A stretch of 64,000 bases of DNA from Thermochromatium tepidum ATCC 43061 (GTDB taxonomy: Bacteria > Pseudomonadota > Gammaproteobacteria > Chromatiales > Chromatiaceae), in contig NZ_CP039268.1 of assembly GCF_009664085.1 (NCBI RefSeq), positions 2,399,001 to 2,463,000 on the forward strand, read 5' to 3'. Under the pieces are notes generated by a model, which made no database searches, was not told the DNA's origin, and saw only the letters and a list, made by a program, of their open reading frames with translations. Shown here one piece after another: positions 18,089 through 28,286 of the stretch. The translations under genes were made by a program, and so were the position numbers. Every line of letters starts with the position of its first letter. The stretch's first letter is position 1.

Positions 18089-18856
18089 CTAGAAACCCAG
18101 GCTGGAGAGCAAGGCATCCACGTCGTCCTGGCTGCTGACAACATCGGCGACCATGTCCTGGGTATTGGGCACGATCGGACCATGGCCGCGCGAGTCCATC
18201 GAGTCACCCCCTTCTGCGACGACGGCCTTGTCCACCCTGGGCAGATCCATGCGCGCGCTTGACAGCCGGATGAGTCCGACCAGATTCTCCTCGACCTCCT
18301 GCACCAACCGGATGACGCGACGGATGATCTGCCCCGTGAGATCCTGGTAGTCCTGCGCCATCAGGATCTCGGACATCAGCGACTTGAGCCGCTCGGTCTC
18401 CTGACCCGTCTGGATCAGGAAGTCATCGAGCTCGCGGGCCAGCTCGCGGAACTCGTCGACCGACAGCTCGCGATGGCGAAATCGGTTCCACTGTTCGCGT
18501 AAAACCCCCGAACGCCCGTGGAGCGATTCGGCGATGGGCATGGACTCGTCAAGCGCATTGAGTGTGCGATGAGTCGCCTGTTCAGTCATGGAGACGACGT
18601 AGTTCAGGCGCTCCTTGGCGTCCGGGATCTCGTCGCGGCTCAGTTCGATCAGACGCGCGTCACCACGGAAGCTTTTGAGGGCCTCGTGGAGTTCGCGCGT
18701 AAGCTTGCCGAGCTCCTCGAAGAGCTCGCGCTCGTAGGGCAGACGCAGCTGCCGGATGATGTCATCGGCCTCCGAGCGCTGCCCCTTCTCCAGGCACTCG
18801 ACCAGTTGCCGCGCCAGATCCAAATGGAGATTCAAGCGTTCTTCATCGGTATCCAT
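18089..18856 (-). CDS. cheZ: CheY-P phosphatase CheZ
   Basis: Dephosphorylates CheY-P. The 255-residue protein is mostly helical, with the catalytic motif AQDYQDLTGQ around residues 165-175, where the Asp and the Gln of DLTGQ act on CheY. It ends in DVDALLSSLGF, the C-terminal CheY-binding peptide of the family. It starts four bases after the cheY stop. Confidence 0.92.
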   Translation of the reverse strand: MDTDEERLNLHLDLARQLVECLEKGQRSEADDIIRQLRLPYERELFEELGKLTRELHEALKSFRGDARLIELSRDEIPDAKERLNYVVSMTEQATHRTLNALDESMPIAESLHGRSGVLREQWNRFRHRELSVDEFRELARELDDFLIQTGQETERLKSLMSEILMAQDYQDLTGQIIRRVIRLVQEVEENLVGLIRLSSARMDLPRVDKAVVAEGGDSMDSRGHGPIVPNTQDMVADVVSSQDDVDALLSSLGF

Positions 18857-18860
18857 CGAC

Positions 18861-19253
18861 TCATCCCTGTGCCTCGATGCGTTCGAAGATCTTGTCGATC
18901 TTTTCCTTCAGGGTCTCAGCTGTAAAGGGTTTGACGATATAACCGTTGACACCGGCCTGGGCGGCCTCGACGATCTGGTCGCGCTTGGCCTCAGCCGTGA
19001 CCATGAGCACGGGCAGCGACTTGAGCATGGGATCGGCGCGCACGGCCTTGAGCAGCGCGATGCCTTCCATGTTGGGCATGTTCCAGTCGGTGATCAGAAA
19101 ATCAAAGCCACCCCCCTTGAGCATCGGCAAGGCGGTGCTGCCATCGTCGGCCTCTGCCGTGTTGTTGAAACCCAGATCGCGCAACAGGTTCTTGATGATG
19201 CGTCTCATGGTGGAGAAATCGTCCACGATGAGGATTTTCATGCCTTTGTCCAT
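18861..19253 (-). CDS. cheY: Chemotaxis response regulator CheY
   Basis: Single-domain receiver that binds the FliM switch. With ATG 19253 the protein is 130 residues. Acidic pair DD is at 11-12, phospho-Asp at 56 (LITDWNMP), Thr in VTAEAK near 86 and Lys in IVKPF near 108. A GTG at 19265 is in frame, but ATG 19253 is chosen because TGTGGAG lies six bases upstream and the length fits the family. It follows fliA by 37 bases. Confidence 0.94.
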   Translation of the reverse strand: MDKGMKILIVDDFSTMRRIIKNLLRDLGFNNTAEADDGSTALPMLKGGGFDFLITDWNMPNMEGIALLKAVRADPMLKSLPVLMVTAEAKRDQIVEAAQAGVNGYIVKPFTAETLKEKIDKIFERIEAQG

Positions 19254-19290
19254 GCCATGCTCCACATGGAATCTGTGTTGGTTTGAGAAT

Positions 19291-20040
19291 TCAGGCGTCC
19301 GGTCGCCCTACTTGGATCCAGTCGCTCAAACGGCCCCGCAGACGATGCAGGGCCTGACTGCGAATCTGGCTCACGCGCGATTCGGTGACGTCGAGGATAG
19401 CGCCGATCTCGCGCAGATTGAGTTCTTCGTCATAATAGAGCGCGAGTACCAAACGCTCGCGTTCCGGCAAGTCAGCCAGCGCCTCGGCCAGGGCAGCCGC
19501 GAACTCCTCACGCTCCAGCTGTTCGGTCGGCGTGGCGCCCCCACCCGGCAGCAGGCGGTCGCTGTCGGCGTCATCGCCGAACAGATCCTCCAACCCCAGG
19601 ATCTGGCAACTGGCACTATCCTGCAACATGCCATGATAGTCGTCGAGTGTGACACCCAGTGCCTCGGCGATCTCGCGATCATTGGCTGAGCGCCCCTCAC
19701 GCGCCTCGATCTGGCGAATCGCCTCGGCGATGCGCCGGCTGTTGCGATGCACAGAGCGCGGGGTCCAGTCGGCGCGTCTCAACTCGTCGATCATGGCCCC
19801 CCGGATCCGGATACCGGCATAGGTGGCGAAGTTCGCGCCCTGCCCCGACTGGAACTGGCGCGCGGCCTCGATCAGACCAACCATGCCGGACTGTATCAGG
19901 TCCTCGACCTGAACCGAGGCCGGCAGACGCGCCATCAAATGATGCGCGATGCGCCGCACCAAGTCGACATGCTCGGACACCAGCCGCGCCGTCTCCTCAC
20001 CGGCGCTCGCATATCCAGTCCGAGAGCGACTCCGGATCAT
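19291..20040 (-). CDS. fliA: Flagellar sigma factor FliA (sigma-28)
   Basis: RNA polymerase sigma factor for late flagellar genes. Region 2 is seen in [19 protein letters not shown] and [15 protein letters not shown], region 3 in [15 protein letters not shown], and region 4 helix-turn-helix in [19 protein letters not shown] near the C-terminus. It is 249 residues. The ATG overlaps the fleN stop (TGATG), implying coupling. No FlgM anti-sigma gene is present in the window. Confidence 0.94.
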   Translation of the reverse strand: MIRSRSRTGYASAGEETARLVSEHVDLVRRIAHHLMARLPASVQVEDLIQSGMVGLIEAARQFQSGQGANFATYAGIRIRGAMIDELRRADWTPRSVHRNSRRIAEAIRQIEAREGRSANDREIAEALGVTLDDYHGMLQDSASCQILGLEDLFGDDADSDRLLPGGGATPTEQLEREEFAAALAEALADLPERERLVLALYYDEELNLREIGAILDVTESRVSQIRSQALHRLRGRLSDWIQVGRPDA

Positions 20041-20870
20041 CAGACGCCTTGTTGCAATAGACGCTCAACAAAGAAGCCAATGCCACCGACATCGGTCACC
20101 CCAACGCGCCCTGCATCGATCCGGCGCGCTAGATCGCTGAAGACGCGACCGGACGGACTGCCCGGATAGAGGCTGACCACCGGCTGACGTCTCTGCACCG
20201 CCAGACGCAGCTTGTCGTCCACAGGGATCATGGCGGCCGGCTCCAGCACCACGTCCGGCAAATAGTTGGCGCAGACAGACGAGAGTTTGCGCATCAAACG
20301 CTGGCCAGACTCGCTGTCGCGCAGCATATTGCAGATGATCCGAAAACGACGCACCCCGTGCTCCTGATGGAGAACCTTGATCAGCGCATAGGCGTCTGTC
20401 AAGGAGGCCGGTTCGTCACAGACCACCACGAACACCTGCTGCACGGCCTTGCAGAAACTCGTGACCGAGTCATGGACACCAGCGGCGGTGTCGACGACCA
20501 GGATGTCGAGGGGTTTATCGTAGCTGCTGAAGGCGCGGATCAACCCTAGATGTTCTGCCGGGCTCAGGTTGGCCATGGACGCGATCCCCGAGGCCGAGGG
20601 TACCAGCAGCAAGCCGTCCGGACCCTGGATCAGGACATCCTCCAGGCGCTCGACGCGCCCGGCGACCAGGTCGTGCAGGGTCTTGGTCGGGCGTAATCCT
20701 AACATCAGGTCGGCATTGGCCAGACCCAGATCGGCGTCAAAGAGCATGACGTTGCGTCCCAGCCGGGCCAGGGCCACGGACAGATTGACCGCGACATTGG
20801 TCTTGCCGACACCACCCTTGCCGCTGGAGATGGCGATACTCTGAAAAGGCCGGTTCCTAGTAGGCTGCAT
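20040..20870 (-). CDS. fleN: MinD-like ATPase FleN/FlhG, flagellar number regulator
   Basis: ParA/MinD-type ATPase that restrains polar flagellar number and, in Pseudomonas, antagonises FleQ. Deviant Walker A SGKGGVGKT occupies residues 16-24, DADLGLANADLMLGL follows, and DILVVDTAAGVHDSV forms Walker B. The 276-residue length is normal. It overlaps flhF by 14 bases and fliA by one base, the standard flhF-fleN-fliA order. Confidence 0.93.
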   Translation of the reverse strand: MQPTRNRPFQSIAISSGKGGVGKTNVAVNLSVALARLGRNVMLFDADLGLANADLMLGLRPTKTLHDLVAGRVERLEDVLIQGPDGLLLVPSASGIASMANLSPAEHLGLIRAFSSYDKPLDILVVDTAAGVHDSVTSFCKAVQQVFVVVCDEPASLTDAYALIKVLHQEHGVRRFRIICNMLRDSESGQRLMRKLSSVCANYLPDVVLEPAAMIPVDDKLRLAVQRRQPVVSLYPGSPSGRVFSDLARRIDAGRVGVTDVGGIGFFVERLLQQGV

Positions 20871-22140
20871 GCATGGATTTCCTGAAGGGGACTACGGACT
20901 CCAACACGAGGCTGTCGCGTGTCGTGACGCACTGGGGACCGAGCGTCCGTGCGGCTGGGGTCTTGGACGCTGAGGGTCTGGAAGGAGGCTCGGACTCGTC
21001 GCGCGGCGCAAACCAGTGAGCCTCGATCCCGGCGGGTGCGGATGCCGCGGCCATCTGCACCGCTGGCTGGAGTCGTGGACTCGGCTCGCCCAGCGCTAGG
21101 CGCGTCAGATGCGCCGTGTCGGCCGGATGGAAGTCTTCCTCGATGCGCTGTCCGTCGCTCTGGAAGACCAGACCCAGCTGCTGTTCCAGCAGCACTGAGA
21201 GGATCTCGCCGAACCGTTCGGCCTCGTCGATCTTGGTCAGCACCAAGGCCGAGGGCTCGCAGCCTTGAAAGGCCCGAAGCACCTGACGCAGCACACTGGC
21301 CTGATGGGTCGCCGGGATCACCAGCCAGGTCTCGACCTCGACCAGGTGACGAATCTGGGCAAAGGGCTTGTGCTCGGCCGCGTCGCGCGCCGAACGCCCG
21401 GCGGTGTCGACCAGAATGAGATGACCGCTGGCGCAGCGACCGGCCAGACCGATGAGATCGCGTTCGCTCTCCAGTAGCATGACAGGCACGCCGGCCATCT
21501 GGCCAAAGACCTGGAGCTGCCTGTGTGCGCCGATGCGCTGACGGTCGAGCGTGACCAGTGTCACTGAGTCTGCACCCAGACGCCGGATGCGACGTAGGGC
21601 GAGCCGACACAGGGTTGTGGTCTTGCCCGCGCCTGTTGGACCAACGAGCGCCAGCACGCCGCCGTGCTCCAGTACATTGGGCGACACACTTGCGATCGAG
21701 GCTGAAAGTCGTGCGCGCAGACGGCCCCAGGCCTCCTCGGGCGTCTGCTCCTCCTGGATGCCGCCGACGAGCGAACGCACGAGCGTGTCGTCGAATCCAC
21801 ACTCGACGAGCCGCTCAGCGATCCCGGCGGCGAGCGGATGACGCACGGCCCATTGATCGCGTTCGCTCAGACCCTGCTGTTGTGCCAGCAGGGCGCGCAG
21901 ATCGCGCAGTTCACGGCGCATCGCGGCCAGTTCGGAATCGGCGACGCTCGGGCGCGCCGCGCGAGGCACGCCGGGGCGCGTCTGTGCGGTCTGTTCGGAC
22001 GGGACCTCGGTCGCCGCCACCACCTCCAGCAGTCCGTCAACGCGACGGCTCGACAGGATCACGGCATCCGGTCCCTGTTGTTCACGCACCTGGCGCATGG
22101 CGTCCTGCATGTTCTTTGCCTGATAGCGCCGTACATTCAT
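20857..22140 (-). CDS. flhF: Flagellar SRP-like GTPase FlhF
   Basis: Polar landmark GTPase that recruits early flagellar components. The N-terminal region starts MNVRRYQAKNMQDAMRQV and is followed by a variable basic segment, then the SRP-type N and G domains: GPTGAGKTTT near residue 166, LVTLDRQRIGAHRQL and LVDTAGRSARD near 248, and LTKIDEAERFGEI near 301. The C-terminal ~70 residues are a proline-rich tail. The gene lies 34 bases after flhA. Confidence 0.92.
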   Translation of the reverse strand: MNVRRYQAKNMQDAMRQVREQQGPDAVILSSRRVDGLLEVVAATEVPSEQTAQTRPGVPRAARPSVADSELAAMRRELRDLRALLAQQQGLSERDQWAVRHPLAAGIAERLVECGFDDTLVRSLVGGIQEEQTPEEAWGRLRARLSASIASVSPNVLEHGGVLALVGPTGAGKTTTLCRLALRRIRRLGADSVTLVTLDRQRIGAHRQLQVFGQMAGVPVMLLESERDLIGLAGRCASGHLILVDTAGRSARDAAEHKPFAQIRHLVEVETWLVIPATHQASVLRQVLRAFQGCEPSALVLTKIDEAERFGEILSVLLEQQLGLVFQSDGQRIEEDFHPADTAHLTRLALGEPSPRLQPAVQMAAASAPAGIEAHWFAPRDESEPPSRPSASKTPAARTLGPQCVTTRDSLVLESVVPFRKSMHAAY

Positions 22141-22174
22141 CGCTCAAACTCCCGTTACTCGATCAGGCCCGTGC

Positions 22175-24271
22175 CTAGGTGTTGTCGCTCTTGCCCACGG
22201 TGGCCACAACCCGGATGCGTCGATTGTCGGGGATCTCGGTGAAGGCCAGCACGGTCAGGTTGCGCACCGCACCCCTTAGCCAGCCTGCGATCCAGGCACG
22301 GATCTCCGGAGCCACCACCAAGACAGCTGGCGCACCCTCGGCCTCTTGCTTGTGAGCCGCTTCCGCCACCGAGCGCTGGAGCCGCTCAGCCAGACCGGGC
22401 TCGATGCCGATGGTTTCGCCCTGACTGCCTTGCAGCGATTTGTGCAACAATTGTTCCAGGGATGGATCAAGCGCGATCAGCGGCAGCTCGTCGTCGGGGC
22501 CGACCAGATCCTGCACGATCGAACGGGCCAGCGCCACCCGCACCGCGGCGGTCAGGGTGGCGGGATCTTGACTCTTGACCGAGCGTTCCGCCAAGGTTTC
22601 GACGATGGTACGCATGTCGCGGATCGAGACCTGCTCGGCCAGCAGGTTCTGGAGCACCTTGAGCACCACACCCAGTGAGATGGTCTTGGACGACAGCAGG
22701 TTCTCGACCAGCTTGGGTGAACGGCGTCCGAGCTGGTCGAGTAGGTGCTGGACCTCCTCGTGCCCGATGAGGCGATGGGCGTTCTCGCGGAAGATCTGTG
22801 ACAGATGGGTCGCGATGACAGTGGCGGCATCGACCACTGTATAGCCGGCGGCCTGGGCCATGTCGCGGTTGGCCGGGTCGATCCAGAGCGCATCCAGGCC
22901 GAAGGTCGGATCCTTGGTCGGCGTACCCTCGACGGTGCCGAACACCTGACCGGGGTTGATCGCCAGGTCACGATCGGGGAAGACCTCGCCCTCGGCCACG
23001 GTCACGCCCAGGATCGCGATGCGATACTGATTCGGCCCCAGCTCCAGGTTGTCGCGGATGTGCACCGGCTGGATAAGAAAACCGAACTCCTGCGAGAGCT
23101 TGCGCCGGATACCCTTGATCCGGGCCATGAGCTGACCGTTCTGGGTGCGATCGACCAGGGGGATGAGTCGATAGCCGACCTCCAGCGACACCAGATCGAC
23201 AGGCGGCACATCCTCCCAGGATAGATCCCGATCCTCAGGTGCGGGCAATTCCAGCCCCGGCGGCAGACGCTCGACCATCTCTAGCGAGGGGGCTGCCGGC
23301 TTGGCGCCGATCAGGTAGGCGGCCCCGATCAGGCTGGAGGAGATCCCGAGAAAGACCAGATTGGGCATGCCAGGAATCAGCCCCAGAACCCCGATGATCC
23401 CGCCCGAGATATAGAGCACGCGCGGATTGGCGAACATCTGGCTGAACACCTGCTGGCCCATGTCCTGGGGCTTGGAGGTGCGGGTGACGATGATGGCGGT
23501 GGCCGAGGACAACAGCAGCGAGGGGATCTGGGCGACCAGACCATCGCCGATACTGAGCAGGATGAAGGTGTTGGCCGCGTCGGCAAAGCTTAGCCCGGCC
23601 TGGGTGGTGCCGATGACGATGCCGCCGATGACATTGATGAACAAGATCAGGATGCCGGCGATGGCATCCCCGCGCACGAACTTGCTCGCGCCGTCCATGG
23701 AGCCGTAGAAGTCGGCCTCCTGGGCCACCTCCTCGCGACGTTTGCGCGCCTCCTCCTGCGAGATCAGACCGGCGTTGAGATCGGCGTCGATCGCCATCTG
23801 CTTGCCCGGCATGGCGTCCAGGGTGAAGCGGGCGCTGACCTCGGAGACGCGCCCGGCGCCCTTGGTGACCACCACGAAATTGATGATGACCAGGATGCAG
23901 AACACCACCACCCCGATGGCAAAGTTGCCACCGAGCACAAACTGGCCAAAGGCCTCGATCACCTTGCCTGCCGCCTCGGTGCCCTTGCCACCGTTGAGCA
24001 GGATCACCCGGGTCGAGGCGACATTGAGGGCCAACCGCAGCAAGGTCGCCAGCAGGATCACGGTCGGAAAGGAGGCGAAATCGATCGGGCGCGGGGTATA
24101 GATCGCGACCATGACCACGATCAGCGACAGGGCGATGTTGAATGTGAACAACAGGTCAAGCAAGAACGGCGGCAGGGGCAGCACCAGCATCCCGAGCAGC
24201 GCGATCAGCAGGAGGGGCGTGCCCAGCCCCAGGCGCCCAATATCGCTCAGACGTTGAACCAGGGTCGTCAT
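22175..24271 (-). CDS. flhA: Flagellar export gate protein FlhA
   Basis: Major export-gate subunit of the flagellar type III secretion system. The 698-residue protein has about eight membrane helices in the first ~330 residues (for example LLLIALLGMLVLPLPPFLLD and FNIALSLIVVMVAIYTPRP), the conserved FHIPEP-type cytoplasmic loop region (RFTLDAMPGKQMAIDADL), and a large C-terminal cytoplasmic domain that docks export substrates. It overlaps flhB by four bases. Confidence 0.95.
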   Translation of the reverse strand: MTTLVQRLSDIGRLGLGTPLLLIALLGMLVLPLPPFLLDLLFTFNIALSLIVVMVAIYTPRPIDFASFPTVILLATLLRLALNVASTRVILLNGGKGTEAAGKVIEAFGQFVLGGNFAIGVVVFCILVIINFVVVTKGAGRVSEVSARFTLDAMPGKQMAIDADLNAGLISQEEARKRREEVAQEADFYGSMDGASKFVRGDAIAGILILFINVIGGIVIGTTQAGLSFADAANTFILLSIGDGLVAQIPSLLLSSATAIIVTRTSKPQDMGQQVFSQMFANPRVLYISGGIIGVLGLIPGMPNLVFLGISSSLIGAAYLIGAKPAAPSLEMVERLPPGLELPAPEDRDLSWEDVPPVDLVSLEVGYRLIPLVDRTQNGQLMARIKGIRRKLSQEFGFLIQPVHIRDNLELGPNQYRIAILGVTVAEGEVFPDRDLAINPGQVFGTVEGTPTKDPTFGLDALWIDPANRDMAQAAGYTVVDAATVIATHLSQIFRENAHRLIGHEEVQHLLDQLGRRSPKLVENLLSSKTISLGVVLKVLQNLLAEQVSIRDMRTIVETLAERSVKSQDPATLTAAVRVALARSIVQDLVGPDDELPLIALDPSLEQLLHKSLQGSQGETIGIEPGLAERLQRSVAEAAHKQEAEGAPAVLVVAPEIRAWIAGWLRGAVRNLTVLAFTEIPDNRRIRVVATVGKSDNT

Positions 24272-25422
24272 CGACGTCCTCGCCGACGACGCGGGGCGGT
24301 ACGCGGATCCAGATAGGCCTCGGGCACCGGCAGGTCATCGGCCAACTCCACATCCGGATCCTCGCGCCGGATCTGATACACATAGGCCAGGATGCGCGCT
24401 ACGGCGATGAACAGTCCGCTCGGGATCTCCTGATTCAGATCCGTGGTGAAATAGATGGCGCGTGCCACGCGCGGCGCCTCGACGCGCACGATCCGGTGTT
24501 CCTCGGCCAGCGCACAGATGGCTTTGGCCACCTCATCGGTGCCCTTGGCCAGCAGCCGGGGCGCAGACATGGTCGCGGGCACATAGGCGATGGCCACGGC
24601 ATAGTGGGTCGGGTTGGTGATGATGACATCGGCCTTGGGCACCTCGGACATCATGCGCCGCTGGGCCATCTCGTGCTGCAACTGGCGCAGGCGGCCCTTG
24701 ACCTCGGGTTTACCCTCGGTCTCCTTGAACTCGTCCTTGATCTCCTGGAGCGTCATGCGCAGTTGTTTCTGATAGTTCCAGATCTGGAAGGGTACATCGA
24801 TGGCGGCCACCACCAGCAGGGCTGCCGCGGCGATGAGAAAGAGCCAGGCGGCCATGTGCGCGGTCTGGATGATCGCCTGATCCACCGGAAGTTCGCCCAG
24901 TGTGAGCAGATTGCCCCAAATACGCATCATGCCCAGGGTCGCCATCCCACCGACCAAGCCAAATTTGCCCAGTCCCTTGAACAGCTCTATCAGTCCCTGC
25001 ACCGAGAACATACGCTTGAGACCGGCGATCGGATCGAGCTTGGAGAACTTGGGCATGAGTGCCTGGCTAGAGAAGTTCAAGCCCCCGACCAGGAGCGGCC
25101 CCATAAAGGCCATCACCATGAGCAGTCCGAACAAAGGCGCCAGGACCAGGAGCGCGCGTCCGAGTAGATGCTGGAGATGGGGGACCAGCAGACCCTCATC
25201 GAAGATCAGACCGCGCTCCAGCGTCCAGCCCTCGATCATCAGCTGACTGAGGCGTGTCGCCAGGCCGCCGCCGAGAAAGAGCAGAAAGGCCCCACCCATG
25301 ATCAAGATAACGAAGGTATTAAGCTCGCGTGAGCGCGCGATCTGGCCCTTCTCGCGCGCCTCGCGCAAGCGTTTGGCGGTGGGGGCCTCGGAACGTTCCT
25401 GGCCGTCTTCGTTTTCGGCCAT
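24268..25422 (-). CDS. flhB: Flagellar export switch protein FlhB
   Basis: Export gate component with substrate-specificity switching. The N-terminal cytoplasmic part is rich in charge (ERSEAPTAKRLREAREKG), four membrane helices follow, and the C-terminal domain carries the self-cleavage site NPTH (in VIITNPTHYAVAIAY, near residue 269). The 384-residue length is normal. It lies three bases after fliR and overlaps flhA by four bases. Confidence 0.95.
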   Translation of the reverse strand: MAENEDGQERSEAPTAKRLREAREKGQIARSRELNTFVILIMGGAFLLFLGGGLATRLSQLMIEGWTLERGLIFDEGLLVPHLQHLLGRALLVLAPLFGLLMVMAFMGPLLVGGLNFSSQALMPKFSKLDPIAGLKRMFSVQGLIELFKGLGKFGLVGGMATLGMMRIWGNLLTLGELPVDQAIIQTAHMAAWLFLIAAAALLVVAAIDVPFQIWNYQKQLRMTLQEIKDEFKETEGKPEVKGRLRQLQHEMAQRRMMSEVPKADVIITNPTHYAVAIAYVPATMSAPRLLAKGTDEVAKAICALAEEHRIVRVEAPRVARAIYFTTDLNQEIPSGLFIAVARILAYVYQIRREDPDVELADDLPVPEAYLDPRTAPRRRRGRR

Positions 25423-25425
25423 GGC

Positions 25426-26208
25426 TCAGATCCTCGCGATCCGCTCGACCAACGGCAGGGCCGTCAGCAGGAATTCGCCGATGCGCGCCGTCAGGCTCGG
25501 CAGCGTCAGCAAGACGATGAAAAAGCCGATGAAGATGGTGATCGGAAAACCGACGGCAAAGATATTGAGCTGGGGCGCGGCGCGGGTGACCACGCCCATG
25601 GCCAGATTGACCAGCAGCAGCGAGGCGACCGCCGGTAGCGCGATCAGCAGGGCAGCGGCGAACATTTGACTACCAAAGCTTACGAGATACCAGAGGTCAT
25701 CGCGGTCTGGACCGGCCACCCCGATCGGAAAGGTCTCGAAGCTCTTGAGCAGCAGATCGAACAACACCAGATGCCCGTTCATCGCTAGGAAGATCAGGGT
25801 CGCTAGGATCGAGAGGTACTGCGAGATCATCGGCACCTGAATCCCGCCGACCGGATCGACCGCCGAGGCAAAGCCCAGCCCCATCGAAAGCGCGATCGCC
25901 TCACCGGCCTGATTGATCGCCGAGAACACCAGGGTGAATATGAAGCCCATGCTGATCCCGATCAGCACCTGTTCGATCGCGACCACCACACCGCCGACAC
26001 TGAGCGGATCGATCGCCGGTACCTCGGGCAACTGAGGTACGATCATCCAGGCCAGCAGCAGCCCTAGCCCCAACCGCACGCGCGTATTGATCTGGCGCGC
26101 GCCGAAAACGGGCATCACCAGCAGCATGGCGCTGATACGCACGAAGGGCCAGACCAGTGAGACGACCCAGCGCAGGATATCGTTGGCCTCGAACGTAAGG
26201 GTCGACAT
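25426..26208 (-). CDS. fliR: Flagellar export protein FliR
   Basis: Hydrophobic export-gate subunit of 260 residues with about six membrane segments (WVVSLVWPFVRISAMLLVMP at the start, then GLLLAWMIVPQLP, MGFIFTLVFSAINQAG and others). Membrane pattern and position between fliQ and flhB identify it. It forms the FliP5-FliQ4-FliR1 complex at the base of the rod. Confidence 0.92.
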   Translation of the reverse strand: MSTLTFEANDILRWVVSLVWPFVRISAMLLVMPVFGARQINTRVRLGLGLLLAWMIVPQLPEVPAIDPLSVGGVVVAIEQVLIGISMGFIFTLVFSAINQAGEAIALSMGLGFASAVDPVGGIQVPMISQYLSILATLIFLAMNGHLVLFDLLLKSFETFPIGVAGPDRDDLWYLVSFGSQMFAAALLIALPAVASLLLVNLAMGVVTRAAPQLNIFAVGFPITIFIGFFIVLLTLPSLTARIGEFLLTALPLVERIARI

Positions 26209-26240
26209 GGTTAGGATGGCAGACGCGCGCGTCTATCCAT

Positions 26241-26510
26241 TCAACCGATCAGGCTGGGGATGCTCTCGTAGAGCCGGGTGACATAGTCGGTGACCAGCTT
26301 GAGCATCCAGGGCCCGGCGATGATCAGGGCCGCCCCCACCCCGACCAGCTTGGGGATGAAGGTCAGGGTCATCTCCTGGATCTGGGTTGCGGCCTGAAAC
26401 AGACTGATGGTCAGACCGATGATGAGACCAGCAAGCAAGGGCGGGGCGGATATCAGGAGGATGACCTCCCCGGCCTCCTTGCCGACATCCAGGACCATTT
26501 CGGGTGTCAT
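26241..26510 (-). CDS. fliQ: Flagellar export protein FliQ
   Basis: An 89-residue protein with two membrane helices (GEVILLISAPPLLAGLIIGL and GVGAALIIAGPWMLKLVTD) separated by the conserved SLFQAATQIQEMTLTFIPK loop. ATG 26510 (MTPEMVLDVG) gives the family length; a start at 26546 would add 12 residues without family match. A 92-base gap separates it from fliP. Confidence 0.92.
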   Translation of the reverse strand: MTPEMVLDVGKEAGEVILLISAPPLLAGLIIGLTISLFQAATQIQEMTLTFIPKLVGVGAALIIAGPWMLKLVTDYVTRLYESIPSLIG

Positions 26511-26602
26511 CTTGGGTATTCCTCGTGATCGGTTCGCGTTGGACACAGGTCTTTGCGGTCAGGACATGCAGGATCGGGGCCGAATAGCCCAACCGACGCC
26601 AC

Positions 26603-27352
26603 TTACATATAGAAACTGCGCGCCAGGGTGCCAAGCAACAACGACCAGCCGTCGACCAGCACGAACAGCATCAGCTTGAACGGCAGCGAGATGATCAGTG
26701 GCGAGAGCATCATCATCCCCATGGACATCAGCACGCTCGCGACCACCAGATCGATGATGAGAAAGGGGATCAGGATCAGAAATCCGATCTGGAAGGCCGT
26801 CTTCAACTCGCTGACGACAAAGGACGGGATCAGCAGCGTCAGCGGAATGTCGTCGGGCGACTCAAAGCCGTCGATCCCCCGAATCCCTGCGAATAGCGCC
26901 AGATCGGATTCACGCGTCTGGGCCAGCATGAAGGCACGCAGCGGTTTGACGGCCTTGGCCAGCGCCTCCTCGGTCCCAAGCTGCTCCTCCATGTAGGGCT
27001 GGATGGCGGTGTCGTAGATCTCCTGAAAGATCGGCGACATCACGAACAGCGTCAGAAAAAACGCCAGACCGATCAGCACCTGGTTGGAGGGGGTTTGGGT
27101 CGTACCCAGCCCCTGACGCAAGATACCCAGCACGATGATGATGCGGGTAAAGGAGGTCATCATGATGAGCGCCGACGGCAAAAGCGTCATCAGCGTCATG
27201 ATGATCAGGATCTGGAGCGTGACCGAGTAGATCTGACCGCCATCTGGGGCGGTGGTGACGGTCACAGCCTTTAGACCACCGATCTGGGCCAGGACGAGGC
27301 CCGGCATCAGTGCCCCGGAGAAGAGCAAACCCAAGCGTGCGAGCCGTTTCAT
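26603..27352 (-). CDS. fliP: Flagellar export protein FliP
   Basis: Export-gate subunit of 249 residues. A cleavable signal-like N-terminus ([19 protein letters not shown]) precedes four membrane segments, including the family signature [20 protein letters not shown] and the C-terminal [22 protein letters not shown]. It overlaps fliO by four bases. Confidence 0.94.
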   Translation of the reverse strand: MKRLARLGLLFSGALMPGLVLAQIGGLKAVTVTTAPDGGQIYSVTLQILIIMTLMTLLPSALIMMTSFTRIIIVLGILRQGLGTTQTPSNQVLIGLAFFLTLFVMSPIFQEIYDTAIQPYMEEQLGTEEALAKAVKPLRAFMLAQTRESDLALFAGIRGIDGFESPDDIPLTLLIPSFVVSELKTAFQIGFLILIPFLIIDLVVASVLMSMGMMMLSPLIISLPFKLMLFVLVDGWSLLLGTLARSFYM

Positions 27353-27777
27353 TCGGGCCTTTTGCCGTGCTTGAAGCGTTTGAGCAGCTCAGCGAAATCC
27401 CCGGGCGCGTCCGCTGGCAGCTCGATGGGTTGGGTGAGTCTGTGCAGAGGCGTCACACCCATTGCCGTCGCCGCGATCAGGATCTGCTCGGAGCCGACCT
27501 GGATCAGCATCAGCCGCTCGCGCGCACCGATCGCGCGTACGGCGAGAACCTGGATGACACCCTGTCCGGGCGTCGCCACACCCGGCACCCGGCGCAGAAA
27601 CCAGGCCAGGACGACGATGGCCAGGAGCACCAGCACCAACCCGCCGACCAGCTGGCTCAGATAGCCGGTCGCAGGCACGGCGACAGACGCCTGGGACTCG
27701 GCCCAGACGAGACCGGGCGCAAGCCAAATGCTAGAGATGACCACCAGGCCGGATCGTGCGCGCACAGGTATCCTCAC
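27349..27777 (-). CDS. fliO: Flagellar assembly protein FliO
   Basis: A 142-residue protein with an N-terminal signal-like segment ([18 protein letters not shown]), one main membrane helix ([22 protein letters not shown]) and a cytoplasmic domain ([20 protein letters not shown]). FliO helps assemble the FliP ring. It overlaps both fliN and fliP by four bases, so the assignment is firm by synteny although FliO is poorly conserved in sequence. Confidence 0.88.
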   Translation of the reverse strand: MRIPVRARSGLVVISSIWLAPGLVWAESQASVAVPATGYLSQLVGGLVLVLLAIVVLAWFLRRVPGVATPGQGVIQVLAVRAIGARERLMLIQVGSEQILIAATAMGVTPLHRLTQPIELPADAPGDFAELLKRFKHGKRPE

Positions 27778-28217
27778 CTCAGCTTACGCACACGCTCGCT
27801 CGGACTGATGACATCGGTCAGCCGAATGCCGAATTTTTCATTGACCACCACTACTTCACCATGTGCGATCAGTGTGCCGTTGACCAGGACATCGAGCGGC
27901 TCGCCGGCCAGACGGTCGAGCTCGACCACCGACCCCTGGTTGAGCTGCAATAGATTGCGGATCGGAATCTTGGTACGCCCGATCTCCATGGAGATGGTCA
28001 CGGGCACGTCCAGCACCATGTTGAGATTGACCTCGGAGACAGGTTCCGGCTTGGTCCCAGTGAAATCTTCCGGGCTCATGCGACGGATCTCCTCGGTGCC
28101 AGAGCGCGTCCCAGGCCGCCCGCCCTCTTTCTGTTCCTCGAGCGCGGCGGCCCAGGCATCGGCGATGGCCTCATTTGGGTCGATCTCGCCTGGATCCTTA
28201 GTCTTGTCGTTGCTCAT
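27774..28217 (-). CDS. fliN: Flagellar motor switch protein FliN
   Basis: C-ring protein with a C-terminal SpoA domain: LDVPVTISMEIGRTKIPIRN near residue 70 through GEVVVVNEKFGIRLTDVIS. The N-terminal ~60 residues are acidic and variable. ATG 28217 is chosen because GGAGG lies about eight bases upstream; a start at 28232 would place that Shine-Dalgarno inside the gene. It is 147 residues and overlaps fliO by four bases. Confidence 0.93.
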   Translation of the reverse strand: MSNDKTKDPGEIDPNEAIADAWAAALEEQKEGGRPGTRSGTEEIRRMSPEDFTGTKPEPVSEVNLNMVLDVPVTISMEIGRTKIPIRNLLQLNQGSVVELDRLAGEPLDVLVNGTLIAHGEVVVVNEKFGIRLTDVISPSERVRKLR

Positions 28218-28286
28218 GTGCAAAACCTCCATCCGTCATAGGGTATCGGCGAGTGTGCGCCATCGGATCGCTCGCCACCGGATGAA